In this document: piece after piece, positions 54,078-62,560 of the stretch
Layout: each line of letters starts with the position of its first letter
Position numbering within the stretch: the stretch's first letter is position 1
From: Streptomyces sp. NBC_01460
Lineage (GTDB): Bacteria > Actinomycetota > Actinomycetes > Streptomycetales > Streptomycetaceae
Direction of reading: 5' to 3'
Length of the DNA stretch: 64,000 nt
Assembly (NCBI RefSeq): GCF_036227405.1
Contig: NZ_CP109473.1
Coordinates: 6,448,001-6,512,000, forward strand
Position numbers and translations under genes: made by a program
Notes under the pieces: model-generated
Databases searched by the model: none
Told to the model about the DNA's origin: nothing
Seen by the model: only the letters and a program-made list of their open reading frames with translations

Positions 54078-55014
54078 CGCCTCCGTGATCCGCCACAGGT
54101 CCGGCAGGACGACGGGACCGCCCTCACGGCAGGCCGATGGTGCTCCCGCGCCCGCCGGGACACCACCGGTGCAGGACAGTGCCGCGCCCGCCCGGCGCAT
54201 CCCGGCGTCCCTCTGGGCCCTGCCGCCCGTCGTCGCCCTGGTGCTCGCCTTCGTCTACCCGCTGGCCCTCGTCGTGCGGCAGTCGTTCACCCCGGACGAG
54301 GGCGGCACCTCCCTCGCCCCCTACTCCGAGGTCTTCGCCTCCGAGTCCTTCCGGTCGGCACTCACCACGACGGTCTGGCTCGCCGCGGGATCCACCGCCG
54401 GCTGCCTGGTCCTGGGGTTCACCCTGGCCCTGGTCATCGCCTTCGTCCCGTTCCCCGGCGCACGGGCGGTGGCCAGGTTCATCGACGTCTTCCTCTCCTT
54501 CCCGTCCTTCCTGATCACGCTCGCCCTGCTGTTCGTCTACGGTACGGCCGGCATGGCCAACGGCATCTGGACGGGCGTCACCGGAGGGCCCGACGGCCCC
54601 TTCCACTTCCTGACCACGCCCTGGGGCGTGCTGCTCGCCGAGATCACCTACTTCACCCCGTTCGTGATGCGCCCACTGCTCGCCGCCTTCTCCCAACTCG
54701 ACACCGCACAGCTGGAGGTGGCGTCCTCGCTCGGTGCCCGGCCCGCCCGGATCGTGCGCCGGGTGATCCTGCCCGAGGCGCTCCCGGCGCTCGCGGCCGG
54801 CGGCAGCCTGGTCCTGGTGATGTGCCTCAACGAGTTCGGGATCGTCCTGTTCACCGGCGCGAAGGACGTCACCACGCTGCCGATGCTCGTCTACAGCAAG
54901 GCGATCCTGGAGTCGGACTATCCCGCGGCCTGCGTCGTCGCCGTGGTCAACATCGTCCTCTCCGTCGGTCTCTACGGCCTCTACCGGGTGGTGAGCCGCC
55001 GTGCTGGTGCATAG
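54070..55014 (+). CDS. ABC transporter permease 1 (phosphonate-type)
   Basis: A 314-residue permease with an about 45-residue hydrophilic N-terminal part, then six helices and the EAA loop (LEVASSLGARPARIVRRVIL P, about 219-238). The first helix LPPVVALVLAFVYPLALVVR and the motif YFTPFVMRPLLAAFSQLD are typical of PotB/FbpB-like subunits. Starts inside the ATPase gene and overlaps the second permease by 14 nt, so expression is tightly linked. Confidence 0.92.
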   Translation: MPSASVIRHRSGRTTGPPSRQADGAPAPAGTPPVQDSAAPARRIPASLWALPPVVALVLAFVYPLALVVRQSFTPDEGGTSLAPYSEVFASESFRSALTTTVWLAAGSTAGCLVLGFTLALVIAFVPFPGARAVARFIDVFLSFPSFLITLALLFVYGTAGMANGIWTGVTGGPDGPFHFLTTPWGVLLAEITYFTPFVMRPLLAAFSQLDTAQLEVASSLGARPARIVRRVILPEALPALAAGGSLVLVMCLNEFGIVLFTGAKDVTTLPMLVYSKAILESDYPAACVVAVVNIVLSVGLYGLYRVVSRRAGA

Positions 55015-55798
55015 CCGTGCCGGGAGGTGGGCCGCGTGTGCCCTCTTCCTCGTGCTCTTCGTCCCGCTGTTCGCCGTGCCCCTGGCCGTCGTGGTCGCCG
55101 CGTCCTTCGCCACGAACTGGTCCGGCGCCTTCCCCTCCGGCCTCACCGGCGCGCACTACGCGGCGGCCACCGGCACCGACTCCCTCCGTGCCCTGGGGAC
55201 CAGCCTGATGACCGCGCTGGCGGCGAGCCTGCTCGCCCTCACCCTCGGGAGCTGGGCGGCCCTGGCCGCCGCCTCCCTGCGCAGCCGAGGGAAGCGGTAC
55301 CTCGACGCGCTCTTCGTCCTGCCGGTCGCCGTGCCGTCGGTCGTCGTCGGACTGGCGGTGCTCGTCGCCTTCAGCCGCCCGCCGGTCCTGCTCAACGGGA
55401 CGCGCTGGATCGTGATCCTCGCGCACACCGTTCTCGTCACCGCGTTTGCCTACCAGTCGGTCTCGGCGGCGATCGTACGTCTCGACCCGATGTACGAGCA
55501 GGCGGCGGCCGGACTCGGCGCCCGCCCCGCGTACGTCCTGTGGCGCGTCAGGCTGCCGCTCCTGCTGCCGTCGCTCACGGCGGCGGCGGGCCTCTGCTTC
55601 GCCCTGTCCATGGGCGAGCTGAGCGCCACGATGATGCTCTACCCGCCCGACTGGACGCCGCTGCCGGTGCGGATCTTCGCCGCCACCGACCGCGGTTCGC
55701 TCTTCACCGGTGCCGCGGTCGCCGTGGTCCTCATGGGGACGACGCTCCTCGTGCTGCTGGGTGTCTCCCGCATCCGGACGAGGGCCTCCTACCGCTGA
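55001..55798 (+). CDS. ABC transporter permease 2 (phosphonate-type)
   Basis: A 265-residue permease with six helices and the EAA loop YEQAAAGLGARPAYVLWRVR (about 167-186). LDALFVLPVAVPSVVVGLAV and CFALSMGELSATMMLYPPDW are typical of PotC-like subunits. GTG 55001 lies inside permease 1. The receptor gene follows after 87 nt with its own ribosome site. Confidence 0.92.
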   Translation: MLVHSRAGRWAACALFLVLFVPLFAVPLAVVVAASFATNWSGAFPSGLTGAHYAAATGTDSLRALGTSLMTALAASLLALTLGSWAALAAASLRSRGKRYLDALFVLPVAVPSVVVGLAVLVAFSRPPVLLNGTRWIVILAHTVLVTAFAYQSVSAAIVRLDPMYEQAAAGLGARPAYVLWRVRLPLLLPSLTAAAGLCFALSMGELSATMMLYPPDWTPLPVRIFAATDRGSLFTGAAVAVVLMGTTLLVLLGVSRIRTRASYR

Positions 55799-55885
55799 TC
55801 CGCCGGCATCCCCTGGGCCAGGGCTCCCTTGCCGCCGGCCCGCCGGCATCCCCGTAACCGAACGACTCCAGGAGATTCGACACCC

Positions 55886-56947
55886 ATGCGAGCCAACCCC
55901 CTCAAGCCCCTGGCCGCCACGGCCGGCTGCCTCGCCCTCGCCGCCACCCTCTCCGCCTGCGGCGGCTCGTCCGCCGCCTCGGACGAGAAGGTCGTCACCG
56001 TCTACAGCGCCGACGGCCTCAAGGGCGAGAACGGCAACGGCTGGTACGACAAGGTCTTCGCGGACTTCGAGAAGAAGACCGGAATCGAGGTCGAGTACGT
56101 GGAGGGCGGCTCGGGAGAGCTGGTGCAGCGGACGCTGCGCGAGAAGTCCCACACGCAGGCGGACGTCCTCGTCACCCTCCCGCCCTTCATCCAGCAGGCG
56201 GACTCCAAGAAGCTGCTGGCCGCGTACGAACCCGCCGACTCCGACCAGGTCGACGCCGCGGACAAGGCGGCCGACGGCACCTGGACCTCGGTCGTCAACA
56301 ACTACTTCGGCTTCGTCTACAACAAGAAGGAGCTGCCCGCCGCGCCGAAGAACTGGGAGGAGCTGCTCGACGGCTCGTACAAGGAGAGGGTCCAGTACTC
56401 CACCCCGGGTGTCGCGGGCGACGGGACAGCGGTGCTCATCAAGGCGATGCACGACTTCGGCGGCAAGGAGCCGGCGATGGAGTACCTCGAGAAGCTCCAG
56501 GCCAACAACGTGGGACCGTCCGCGTCCACGGGCAAACTCGCGCCCAAGGTGGACAAGGGTGAACTCCTCGTCGCGAACGGCGACGTCCAGATGAACTTCG
56601 CCCAGTCCAAGGACATGCCCAACCTCGGCATCTGGTTCCCCGCCAGGAACGGGGGAGCGCCGACGACCTTCGCCCTCCCGTACGCGGCCGGCCTGGTCGA
56701 CCGGGCACCTCACTCCGAGAACGGCAAGAAGCTCCTGGACTTCATGCTCTCCGAGCAGGCCCAGCAGGACGTCAGCGCGGTCGGCGGCGGCTTCGCGGCC
56801 CGCAAGGACGTGAAGGCCACCGACGCCAACGCCACCGAACTGGCGACGCTGATGAAGGGCGTGGAGATCTTCGAGCCCGACTGGTCGGACATCGGTACCC
56901 ACCTGGACAGCTACGTGGACGCGTGGAAGTCGGCCACCGGGAGCTGA
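55886..56947 (+). CDS. ABC transporter substrate-binding lipoprotein, 2-aminoethylphosphonate-type
   Basis: A 353-residue lipoprotein: signal peptide with lipobox LSAC (Cys about 25), then a periplasmic-binding fold of the FbpA/PotD class (VVTVYSADGLKGENGNGWYD, ADVLVTLPPFIQQADSKKLL, FGFVYNKKELPAAPKNWEEL, LGIWFPARNGGAPTTFALPY). It captures the ligand outside the membrane for the permease pair. AGGAG lies 11 nt before ATG 55886. Context, rather than binding residues, points to an aminophosphonate ligand. Confidence 0.9.
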   Translation: MRANPLKPLAATAGCLALAATLSACGGSSAASDEKVVTVYSADGLKGENGNGWYDKVFADFEKKTGIEVEYVEGGSGELVQRTLREKSHTQADVLVTLPPFIQQADSKKLLAAYEPADSDQVDAADKAADGTWTSVVNNYFGFVYNKKELPAAPKNWEELLDGSYKERVQYSTPGVAGDGTAVLIKAMHDFGGKEPAMEYLEKLQANNVGPSASTGKLAPKVDKGELLVANGDVQMNFAQSKDMPNLGIWFPARNGGAPTTFALPYAAGLVDRAPHSENGKKLLDFMLSEQAQQDVSAVGGGFAARKDVKATDANATELATLMKGVEIFEPDWSDIGTHLDSYVDAWKSATGS

Positions 56948-57022
56948 CCGTTGCCGGGCGGTTCGCCGGGGCGTCCTGGACCGGCGGTGTCGCAGCGAAC
57001 GCACAACAGCTCTGAAGCACAT

Positions 57023-57053
57023 CTCGACTCGCCTCACTCATCGGCGAGTCGAG
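57023..57053 (+). terminator. Hairpin between receptor gene and phosphatase gene
   Basis: CTCGACTCGCC (57023-57033) pairs perfectly with GGCGAGTCGAG (57043-57053), 9-nt loop. It lies 75 nt after the receptor stop and 30 nt before the ATG of the next gene, so it may end the operon, attenuate read-through or protect the transporter mRNA. Confidence 0.65.
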
Positions 57054-57083
57054 TCACCCAGTTCGTCACGACGGAGGTCATTC

Positions 57084-58580
57084 ATGTCCGCAGGTATGTC
57101 CCGCCGCTCGCTCCTCGCCGCGGCGGCGGCCCTCGCCACCGCCGCCGGACCGCTCTCCGCGGTCACCGCGCGCGCCGCCGCCCGCACCCCCAAGGTCCTC
57201 GTCATCGGGCTCGACGGCGCGCTGCTCGGCCGTATCAAGGACGCCGACGCGCCGAATCTCGATGCCCTCATGGCGAGCGGCCTGACCTCGCTCAGCCCGC
57301 TCTACGCCGACCCGCTGGCCCCCACGCTGTCCGGTCCCGGGTGGTCGACCGTCATCACCGGTGTGTGGCCCGACAAGCACCTGGTGAAGGACAACGCCTT
57401 CACGGGCCACGCCTTCGCCCGGTACCCCGACTTCCTCACCCGGATCGAGACCGCGAGGCCGGCCCTCTCCACGTACGCGGTCGCGTCCTGGGCGCCCGTC
57501 ACCACCACGATCTTCTCCCCGAAGGTCGACACACGGGTCTCCACACCCTCCGCCGAGTACGACACCGGCACCACCGCCCGCGCGGTGGCCGAGCTGCGTG
57601 ACGGCAACCGGGACGCCGTCTTCGTCCACCTGGACAACATCGACCACGCGGGCCACAGCCACGGCGCGGCCAGCGGCCAGTACCTCACCGCGATCCACGA
57701 CGCCGACGCGCAGGTCGGCCTGATCGTCGCGGCCGTCAGGGCCCGGCCCGCGTACGCGTCGGAGGACTGGCTGATCATGATCACCACCGACCACGGCCAC
57801 ACCGCCGCGGGCGGCCACGGCGGCGCGAGCGCGGCGGAGCGTCAGACCTTCCTCGTCGCCGCCGGCGGTGGCATCACCCCGGGCTCCGTCCGCCACGACC
57901 TCAGGATGCCCGACGTCGCCGTCTCCGCCCTCGCTCACCTCGGCATCCCCGTCGAGCCTTCCTGGGGCCTCGACGGCCGTCCCCTCCAGCAGCCCTCACC
58001 GGACGCCTTCGACGCGCTGCGCCCGCAGCTCGGCACCCGTGTCGACGAGACCGGCACCGGGGCCTCGGTCATCGGCTTCACCCACACCCCACCCACGGGC
58101 TGGACCGTCGACAACAGTGCGATGGGCACGGGCGGGGTCACCGAATGGCGCGGCTGGACCTTCACCACCGACGAGTTCTGGACCGCGTCCGAACGGTCCC
58201 AGGGCCGCGAGAACAACATCCGCGCCCGCAACGTCTTCGCGGTCGCCGACGGGGACGAATGGGTCGACAAGAGCTACAGCGGCACCTTCGACTCCACCCT
58301 GGTCACCCCCGCCTGGAGGGTGGCGGGCGGTTCCACGGCCGTGCTGCGGTACACGACGTACTACCGTCAGGAGGCCCCGCAGAAGGGTGAGGTCCTCGTC
58401 TCGTACGACGGTGGAGCTCCCGTGGCCGTGAAGACGTACACCGGCGACGTCGCGTCCAGGGCCGAGAGCATCACGCTCCAGGTGCCGGCGGGTGCCACCA
58501 CCGCGCAGATCCGCTTCCGCTACACCGGGGGGAACAACTGGTACTGGACCGTCGACGCGGTCTCCCTCACCGCCACCTGA
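57084..58580 (+). CDS. Secreted alkaline-phosphatase-superfamily protein (phosphodiesterase/NPP-like)
   Basis: A 498-residue Tat-exported protein: SRRSLLAAAAALATAAGP signal, then the nucleotide pyrophosphatase/phosphodiesterase fold with VLVIGLDGALLGRIKDADAP (first metal Asp), a nucleophile region LSGPGWSTVITGVWPDKHLV (Thr/Ser), metal site DNIDHAGHSHG, and TTDHGHTAAGGHGG. A C-terminal beta-sandwich (about 340-498; VDNSAMGTGGVTEWRGWTFT, WYWTVDAVSLTAT) may bind a surface or substrate. GGAGG lies 7 nt before ATG 57084. Being next to the phosphonate operon, it may release phospho-groups from extracellular phosphodiesters or phosphonate esters. Confidence 0.88.
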   Translation: MSAGMSRRSLLAAAAALATAAGPLSAVTARAAARTPKVLVIGLDGALLGRIKDADAPNLDALMASGLTSLSPLYADPLAPTLSGPGWSTVITGVWPDKHLVKDNAFTGHAFARYPDFLTRIETARPALSTYAVASWAPVTTTIFSPKVDTRVSTPSAEYDTGTTARAVAELRDGNRDAVFVHLDNIDHAGHSHGAASGQYLTAIHDADAQVGLIVAAVRARPAYASEDWLIMITTDHGHTAAGGHGGASAAERQTFLVAAGGGITPGSVRHDLRMPDVAVSALAHLGIPVEPSWGLDGRPLQQPSPDAFDALRPQLGTRVDETGTGASVIGFTHTPPTGWTVDNSAMGTGGVTEWRGWTFTTDEFWTASERSQGRENNIRARNVFAVADGDEWVDKSYSGTFDSTLVTPAWRVAGGSTAVLRYTTYYRQEAPQKGEVLVSYDGGAPVAVKTYTGDVASRAESITLQVPAGATTAQIRFRYTGGNNWYWTVDAVSLTAT

Positions 58581-58621
58581 TTGTGAACGGCCGTACGGTG
58601 AAGGGCCTTTCGCGGTGAGAC

Positions 58622-58654
58622 CCGTCCGGCCCGCGTTCCCTGCGGGCCGGACGG
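58622..58654. terminator. Bidirectional terminator between phosphatase and lysozyme genes
   Basis: A perfect 13-bp stem, CCGTCCGGCCCGC (58622-58634) with GCGGGCCGGACGG (58642-58654), and a 7-nt loop, between the two converging genes. Confidence 0.93.
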
Positions 58655-58669
58655 ATCTCCCCGCACTCG

Positions 58670-59557
58670 TCAGGCGGTGTTGTTGGCCAGGGCCAGCAGC
58701 CGCGCCTCGGTGCCGCTGAAGCGGTCGCGGTCCACGGCGCCGCTGATACCGCTCACCGAACCGGTGGAGCTGTACTGCCAGAAGGTCCAGTACGGGAAGC
58801 CCGCCGGGATCGAGGGACTGGCCGCGGAGGTCCAGTGGGCCACGAAGAGGGGGCTCCTGGCGGACATGCCGCTCCAGCTGCCGGTGCAGGTGTTCCACCA
58901 GCTCGGGCTGGTGTAGATGACGACGTCACGGCTCGTCTTCGCCTTGTACGCGTTGTAGAAGTCGAGGATCCACGTCCTCATCGCCGACGTGGACATGCCG
59001 TAGCAGCCGGCTTCGAGGTCCAGCATCCCGGGAAGGGTCAGGTTGTCCCTGGACCAGGCCCCGCCGTGGGCCGCGAAGTAGTTGGCCTGGGCCGCACCAC
59101 CGGAGAGGTTCGGGCGGGCGAAGTGGTAACCGCCCCGGATCACCTTCTGGCTGTGGGCGTTCCCGTAGTTGGCGCTGAACTGGGGGTCCGTGTAGGTGGT
59201 CGACTCGGTCGCCTTGATGTAGGCGAACTTGATGCCCGCGGCCTTGACCGACGACCAGTTGATCGTCCCCTGGTAGTGGGAGACGTCGATGCCCGGAAGC
59301 TGTGTGGCCAGCGGCCCTGCGGCCCCCTCGGCCTCGAGCCGGAGCGTTCTCGTGTCCGGCGCGAAGGCCGCGCCGTCCTGGGTGTAGCCGATGCCCATGT
59401 AGCCGGCGCCGAGGGGAACCGTGCTGTTCGGCGGCGCCGGCTGCGCGGCAGCCGGGCCTGCCGACACTGCCGGGGCGAGTACGGCGCTCAGGGCGAGCGC
59501 CGCTGCCGCCATGACGGTCCGGCGGGCGGAACGGGGGGTGCGGACTCGGAAGAACAC
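58670..59557 (-). CDS. Secreted GH25 lysozyme (muramidase)
   Basis: A 295-residue exported enzyme. Signal peptide at about 1-42 (RRTVMAAAALALSAVLAPAV), an about 40-residue linker domain (VPLGAGYMGIGYTQDGAAFA), then the GH25 barrel: GIDVSHYQGTINWSSVK, FAYIKATEST, GYHFARPN, the catalytic pair in MLDLEAGCYG, YTSPSWWN, HWTSAA and FWQYSSTGSVSGISGAVDRD. It cleaves the MurNAc-GlcNAc bond of peptidoglycan. GTG 59557 has GGAGG 5 nt upstream. The upstream region holds a palindrome with the DasR element core, consistent with control by N-acetylglucosamine metabolism. Confidence 0.92.
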   Translation of the reverse strand: MFFRVRTPRSARRTVMAAAALALSAVLAPAVSAGPAAAQPAPPNSTVPLGAGYMGIGYTQDGAAFAPDTRTLRLEAEGAAGPLATQLPGIDVSHYQGTINWSSVKAAGIKFAYIKATESTTYTDPQFSANYGNAHSQKVIRGGYHFARPNLSGGAAQANYFAAHGGAWSRDNLTLPGMLDLEAGCYGMSTSAMRTWILDFYNAYKAKTSRDVVIYTSPSWWNTCTGSWSGMSARSPLFVAHWTSAASPSIPAGFPYWTFWQYSSTGSVSGISGAVDRDRFSGTEARLLALANNTA

Positions 59558-59678
59558 GGATGCCTCCAGGCGCGTCGGGGAGTGCGGAAGACAGGTGCGG
59601 GGGTGCCCGTCGGTCCACGGGTCTACCCGCGTAGCCGGTGAGCGGTCGTGGTCGGTTTCACCGTTTCGGACAGCAGAT

Positions 59679-59727
59679 CGAGCAGAGCGTGCAGGCCGAG
59701 CAGAGCGTGCAGGCCGAGCAGGGTGCG
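59679..59727 (+). repeat. 18-nt tandem repeat, about 2.7 units
   Basis: Units CGAGCAGAGCGTGCAGGC at 59679-59696 and 59697-59714 are identical; a partial third unit follows. It is in non-coding DNA upstream of the lysozyme gene. Confidence 0.9.
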
Positions 59728-59863
59728 CGGGGCGGCGTGGTGAGGAGCCCCGGGCCGCCGGGGGTACAGGCTGGTCCATGCGCGCCACGGTCACGTGTGG
59801 TTGATGTGGACGCGTCATGAGTGACCCATGAACACACCTGCGAAGTAAAGAGTTTTCAGGTGA

Positions 59864-59887
59864 CCTCTATGGTCTAGACCATAGAGG
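59864..59887. promoter_or_regulatory. DasR-responsive-element-like palindrome (dre core)
   Basis: The 24 bases are a perfect inverted repeat centred between 59875 and 59876. The centre TGGTCTAGACCA is identical to the core of the Streptomyces DasR site (consensus about ACTGGTCTAGACCACT). DasR is a GntR/HutC regulator that responds to glucosamine-6-phosphate. The site is 307 nt upstream of the lysozyme GTG and 373 nt before the methyltransferase ATG, so the target promoter is unclear, but a muramidase fits the regulon. Confidence 0.8.
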
Positions 59888-60259
59888 ATGACGCCGAGCT
59901 GGAGTGATGGCTCGGCACCGGGCGAAAAATTCAGGCGCTGAAAACGTCTCGGCCCCCAGACCGCCTCGACCGGAGGGCCGGCGGAGTCCGACCGGTCAGA
60001 GCCTGGACACCACGCGGCCGACCGCGCGGCCGCAGGCGGGAAGCGCCCCCTCCGTCCGCCGGCGACGCAGGCCGGACGGCTGAGCTCGCGGTGCCCTCCG
60101 CGCGCACCGCATCCGGGCAGTGGGAAAGTGGACGGGCTCCGCCTCGCCGCCGACCGCGCACCGTCCACTGTGACGCGCGGGACCGGACGGTCCGCGCAGG
60201 AGCGTGAAGACACCGTCCTCGTCCCCGTGGGGCGAGGCTGACCGGAAGGCACGCCGTAC

Positions 60260-60886
60260 ATGACTGGACACCAGGACCGCTGGGCGGAACTGACCGGCGG
60301 GCAGGCGGGCGAGCAGTACGCTCAGCGCTTCGCGCGGCTCGCCGAGTCGGGCCAGGACATCCACGGCGAGGCCGCCTTCTGCGCCGCACTGCTGCAGCCC
60401 GCCGCCCGGGTGCTCGACGCCGGCTGCGGCACCGGCCGGATCGCGATCCGTCTCGCCGAGCTGGGCCATCGCTGCACCGGCGTCGACATCGACTCCTCCA
60501 TGCTCGACGTCGCCCGCCGCGAAGCCCCCACGCAGGAGTGGCTCCTCGGCGACCTGGCCCGGCTGGACGCCCTCTCCCTGGAGCCGGGGTACGACCTGGT
60601 GCTCGCCGCCGGGAACGTCATCCCCCTCCTGGCCCCCGGAACCGAGCCCGGCGTCGTCCGGCAGCTCGCCACCGCGCTGCGCCCCGGCGGCCTGCTGGTC
60701 ACGGGTATGGGGCTGGACGCGGCCCACCTGCCGCTGCCGGAGCCGACGGTGACCCTGACGGAGATGGACCACTGGTGCGACAGGGCCGGACTGACCCTGC
60801 TCCACCGTTACGCCACCTGGAGCGGCGACCCGTATCACGAGGGAGGCGGCTACGCCGTCAGCGTGCACTCCCGCACCGCCGTGTGA
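60260..60886 (+). CDS. Class I SAM-dependent methyltransferase
   Basis: A 208-residue methyltransferase: motif I VLDAGCGTGRIAIRLAELGH (about 51-70), acidic motif II GVDIDSSMLDVARREAP, then WLLGDLARLD and LRPGGLLVTGM. It is short and lacks an extra substrate domain, as in small-molecule or unknown-target methyltransferases. The ATG follows GGAAGG. It stands alone; the next gene is 256 nt downstream. Confidence 0.88.
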   Translation: MTGHQDRWAELTGGQAGEQYAQRFARLAESGQDIHGEAAFCAALLQPAARVLDAGCGTGRIAIRLAELGHRCTGVDIDSSMLDVARREAPTQEWLLGDLARLDALSLEPGYDLVLAAGNVIPLLAPGTEPGVVRQLATALRPGGLLVTGMGLDAAHLPLPEPTVTLTEMDHWCDRAGLTLLHRYATWSGDPYHEGGGYAVSVHSRTAV

Positions 60887-61142
60887 GTCCGGTGCGGCCA
60901 GGGATTTCCACCGGCGCGCACGCGGTCGATCGCGTAGGTGAGGTCACCGAAGAGCCTGGCCGACGGAGCCGGGCCCACCGACCGCAGGCCTGTCGGGCCC
61001 GGGATGTCCCGTCGTGGTGAGGCGGGGCCACGAGGAGTCCGGTGTGTGCCACACCTACTGGCGATTTCACCGATGGTGCCCGCGGCCCGACGCCACGAGT
61101 CTGGTCGCGTCAAGCACCCGCATCCCCGTCAGGAGTGCCCCC

Positions 61143-61877
61143 ATGCGTCGTCGTTCCCCGCGCCGGCTTCTCGGCGTTCTCGCGGCCGTCACGGTCGCCT
61201 TCAGCCTGTTCTCCTCGGCATCGACGGCCGGCGCGGCCGACACCGCCACCAAGGCCGCCCCGGCCGCATCCGCCGCCCAGGCGCTGTCGACCAGCACCCC
61301 GGTCGTCTTCGTCCACGGGTACACCGGCAACGCGTCCAACTGGGTCACGGCCAAGAGCGTCTTCCAGCTCAACGGCTGGTCCAGCTCCAAGCTGTTCACG
61401 TACGACTACAACTCCTACGGGAACAACGTCACCAACGCCCAGGGGCTCGCGAGCTTCGTCAACAACGTGAAGTCGCAGACCGGCGCGAGCAAGGTCGCCC
61501 TCGTCAACCACTCGATGGGCGGCCTCGTCAGCCAGTACTACCTGAAGGTGCTGGGCGGCAACACCAGCGTCAGCCACCTTGCCTCGATCGCCGGTGCGAA
61601 CCACGGGACGACCTTCGCCAGCGCCTGTCTGATCTACGTGACCTGCCAGCAGATGTACCCGGGCTCCTCCTACATCTCCCAGATCACCTCGGGTGACGAG
61701 ACCCCCGGCGCCACCAAGTACGCCACCTGGTACTCGGCGTGCGACGGCGTCATCCTCCCGTACACCAGCACCAAGCTGGACGGCGCGACGAACAACAACG
61801 TGGCCTGCCAGACCCACATCGGGTACCTGACGGACACCATCACGCTGGGCGCGATCGCTCGCTTCGTCGCATCCTGA
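61143..61877 (+). CDS. Secreted lipase/esterase, alpha/beta hydrolase (class 2 lipase type)
   Basis: A 244-residue exported hydrolase. Signal peptide at about 1-35 (RRRSPRRLLGVLAAVTVAFS), then TPVVFVHGYTGNASNWVTAK (oxyanion HG), the nucleophile elbow NHSMGG (Ser about 132, here Asn replaces the first Gly of GxSxG), IAGANHGTTFASAC and a C-terminal His in CQTHIGYLTD. Asp in ACDGVILP is the likely acid of the triad. It resembles the small LipA-type lipases. CAGGAG lies 8 nt before ATG 61143. Confidence 0.92.
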   Translation: MRRRSPRRLLGVLAAVTVAFSLFSSASTAGAADTATKAAPAASAAQALSTSTPVVFVHGYTGNASNWVTAKSVFQLNGWSSSKLFTYDYNSYGNNVTNAQGLASFVNNVKSQTGASKVALVNHSMGGLVSQYYLKVLGGNTSVSHLASIAGANHGTTFASACLIYVTCQQMYPGSSYISQITSGDETPGATKYATWYSACDGVILPYTSTKLDGATNNNVACQTHIGYLTDTITLGAIARFVAS

Positions 61878-62029
61878 CGCTCCGTCACCATCTTCCGCGC
61901 CACTTCGTACGCGCCGGCCCTCGTGGCGTCGTGACGAGCAGGGCCGACCGCCGGCAGGCCGCCGCGGTCGGCTCTGATGGTTCCGGCACCCGGGGGTCCC
62001 CCGCGGACGGGTCCGCCGGTCCCGCCATC

Positions 62030-62389
62030 TCAGGGCAGGGTGATCTCGTACGCCTTGCGCAGGGTCTCGTGGACGGTCCACGTGGTCCGGTCGCCCTCAC
62101 GCAGGACGCAGAGGTCGCCGGCCTCCACGGTGAGGGTCGGTCCGCCCTCGACCTCGATGGAGGCGCGGCCGCTGACGACGACGAAGAGTTCGTCCGCCTC
62201 GGTGTCGGTCACCACTCCGGGAGTGATCTGCCAGATGCCGCGGATCCGCCGGCCGTCCTCCGACTCCCAGAGGACCTTGCCCGACACCTCCGGAGAACCT
62301 TCGAGGATCTGCGAGGGCTCGAGCGGCTCCGGCTCGAGGTCGGCGTCGGGGATATGCACGGCGAAGGCGGTGGACTGGGTCATGCGCAT
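62030..62389 (-). CDS. Cupin-domain protein (DUF861-type)
   Basis: A 119-residue single cupin: VLWESEDGRRIRGIWQITPG (first strands), TEADELFVVVSGRASIEVEG (motif 1 equivalent), GDLCVLREGDRTTWTVHETL (motif 2) and KAYEITLP at the end. DUF861 proteins resemble ureidoglycolate lyase-like or ethanolamine-utilisation cupins, but the metal His/Glu set is incomplete here, so the function is unknown. ATG 62389 and ATG 62383 are both in frame. Confidence 0.85.
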   Translation of the reverse strand: MRMTQSTAFAVHIPDADLEPEPLEPSQILEGSPEVSGKVLWESEDGRRIRGIWQITPGVVTDTEADELFVVVSGRASIEVEGGPTLTVEAGDLCVLREGDRTTWTVHETLRKAYEITLP

Positions 62390-62560
62390 GACGTTATGCC
62401 ACCGCTCGGAGGCGGCCCCACCACCAGACTGTCGCGCCGGGGGCCGCCTCGCGCGGCGATCCGTCGACCACGCGAGGGCGGGTGGGACCACGCTGTCGTG
62501 CCTCGCCGACGACGGTGTGCGGCGCGGGCGGTGAGCCCCGGCCGCTGAGGTTCCTGCCGG

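Larger units (their letters stand above)
59558..60259. other. 700-bp divergent intergenic region with repeat and operator palindrome
   Basis: This region separates the lysozyme and methyltransferase genes. It contains an 18-nt tandem repeat (59679-59727) and a perfect 24-bp palindrome (59864-59887). The 59889-60259 part shows no gene: frames on both strands are Arg/Pro/Ser-rich without ribosome sites. An AT-rich stretch (TAAAGAGTTTTCAGG) lies beside the palindrome, and GGGCGAAAAATTCAGG lies beyond it. Confidence 0.5.

Noticed and set aside
59815..60389. Minus-strand ORFs over the lysozyme upstream region
   Set aside because: Cross the dre-like palindrome, are Arg/Pro/Ser-rich and lack ribosome sites.
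60887..61113. Minus-strand ORF between the methyltransferase and lipase genes
   Set aside because: No ribosome site or recognisable motif; mostly antisense to the lipase leader.
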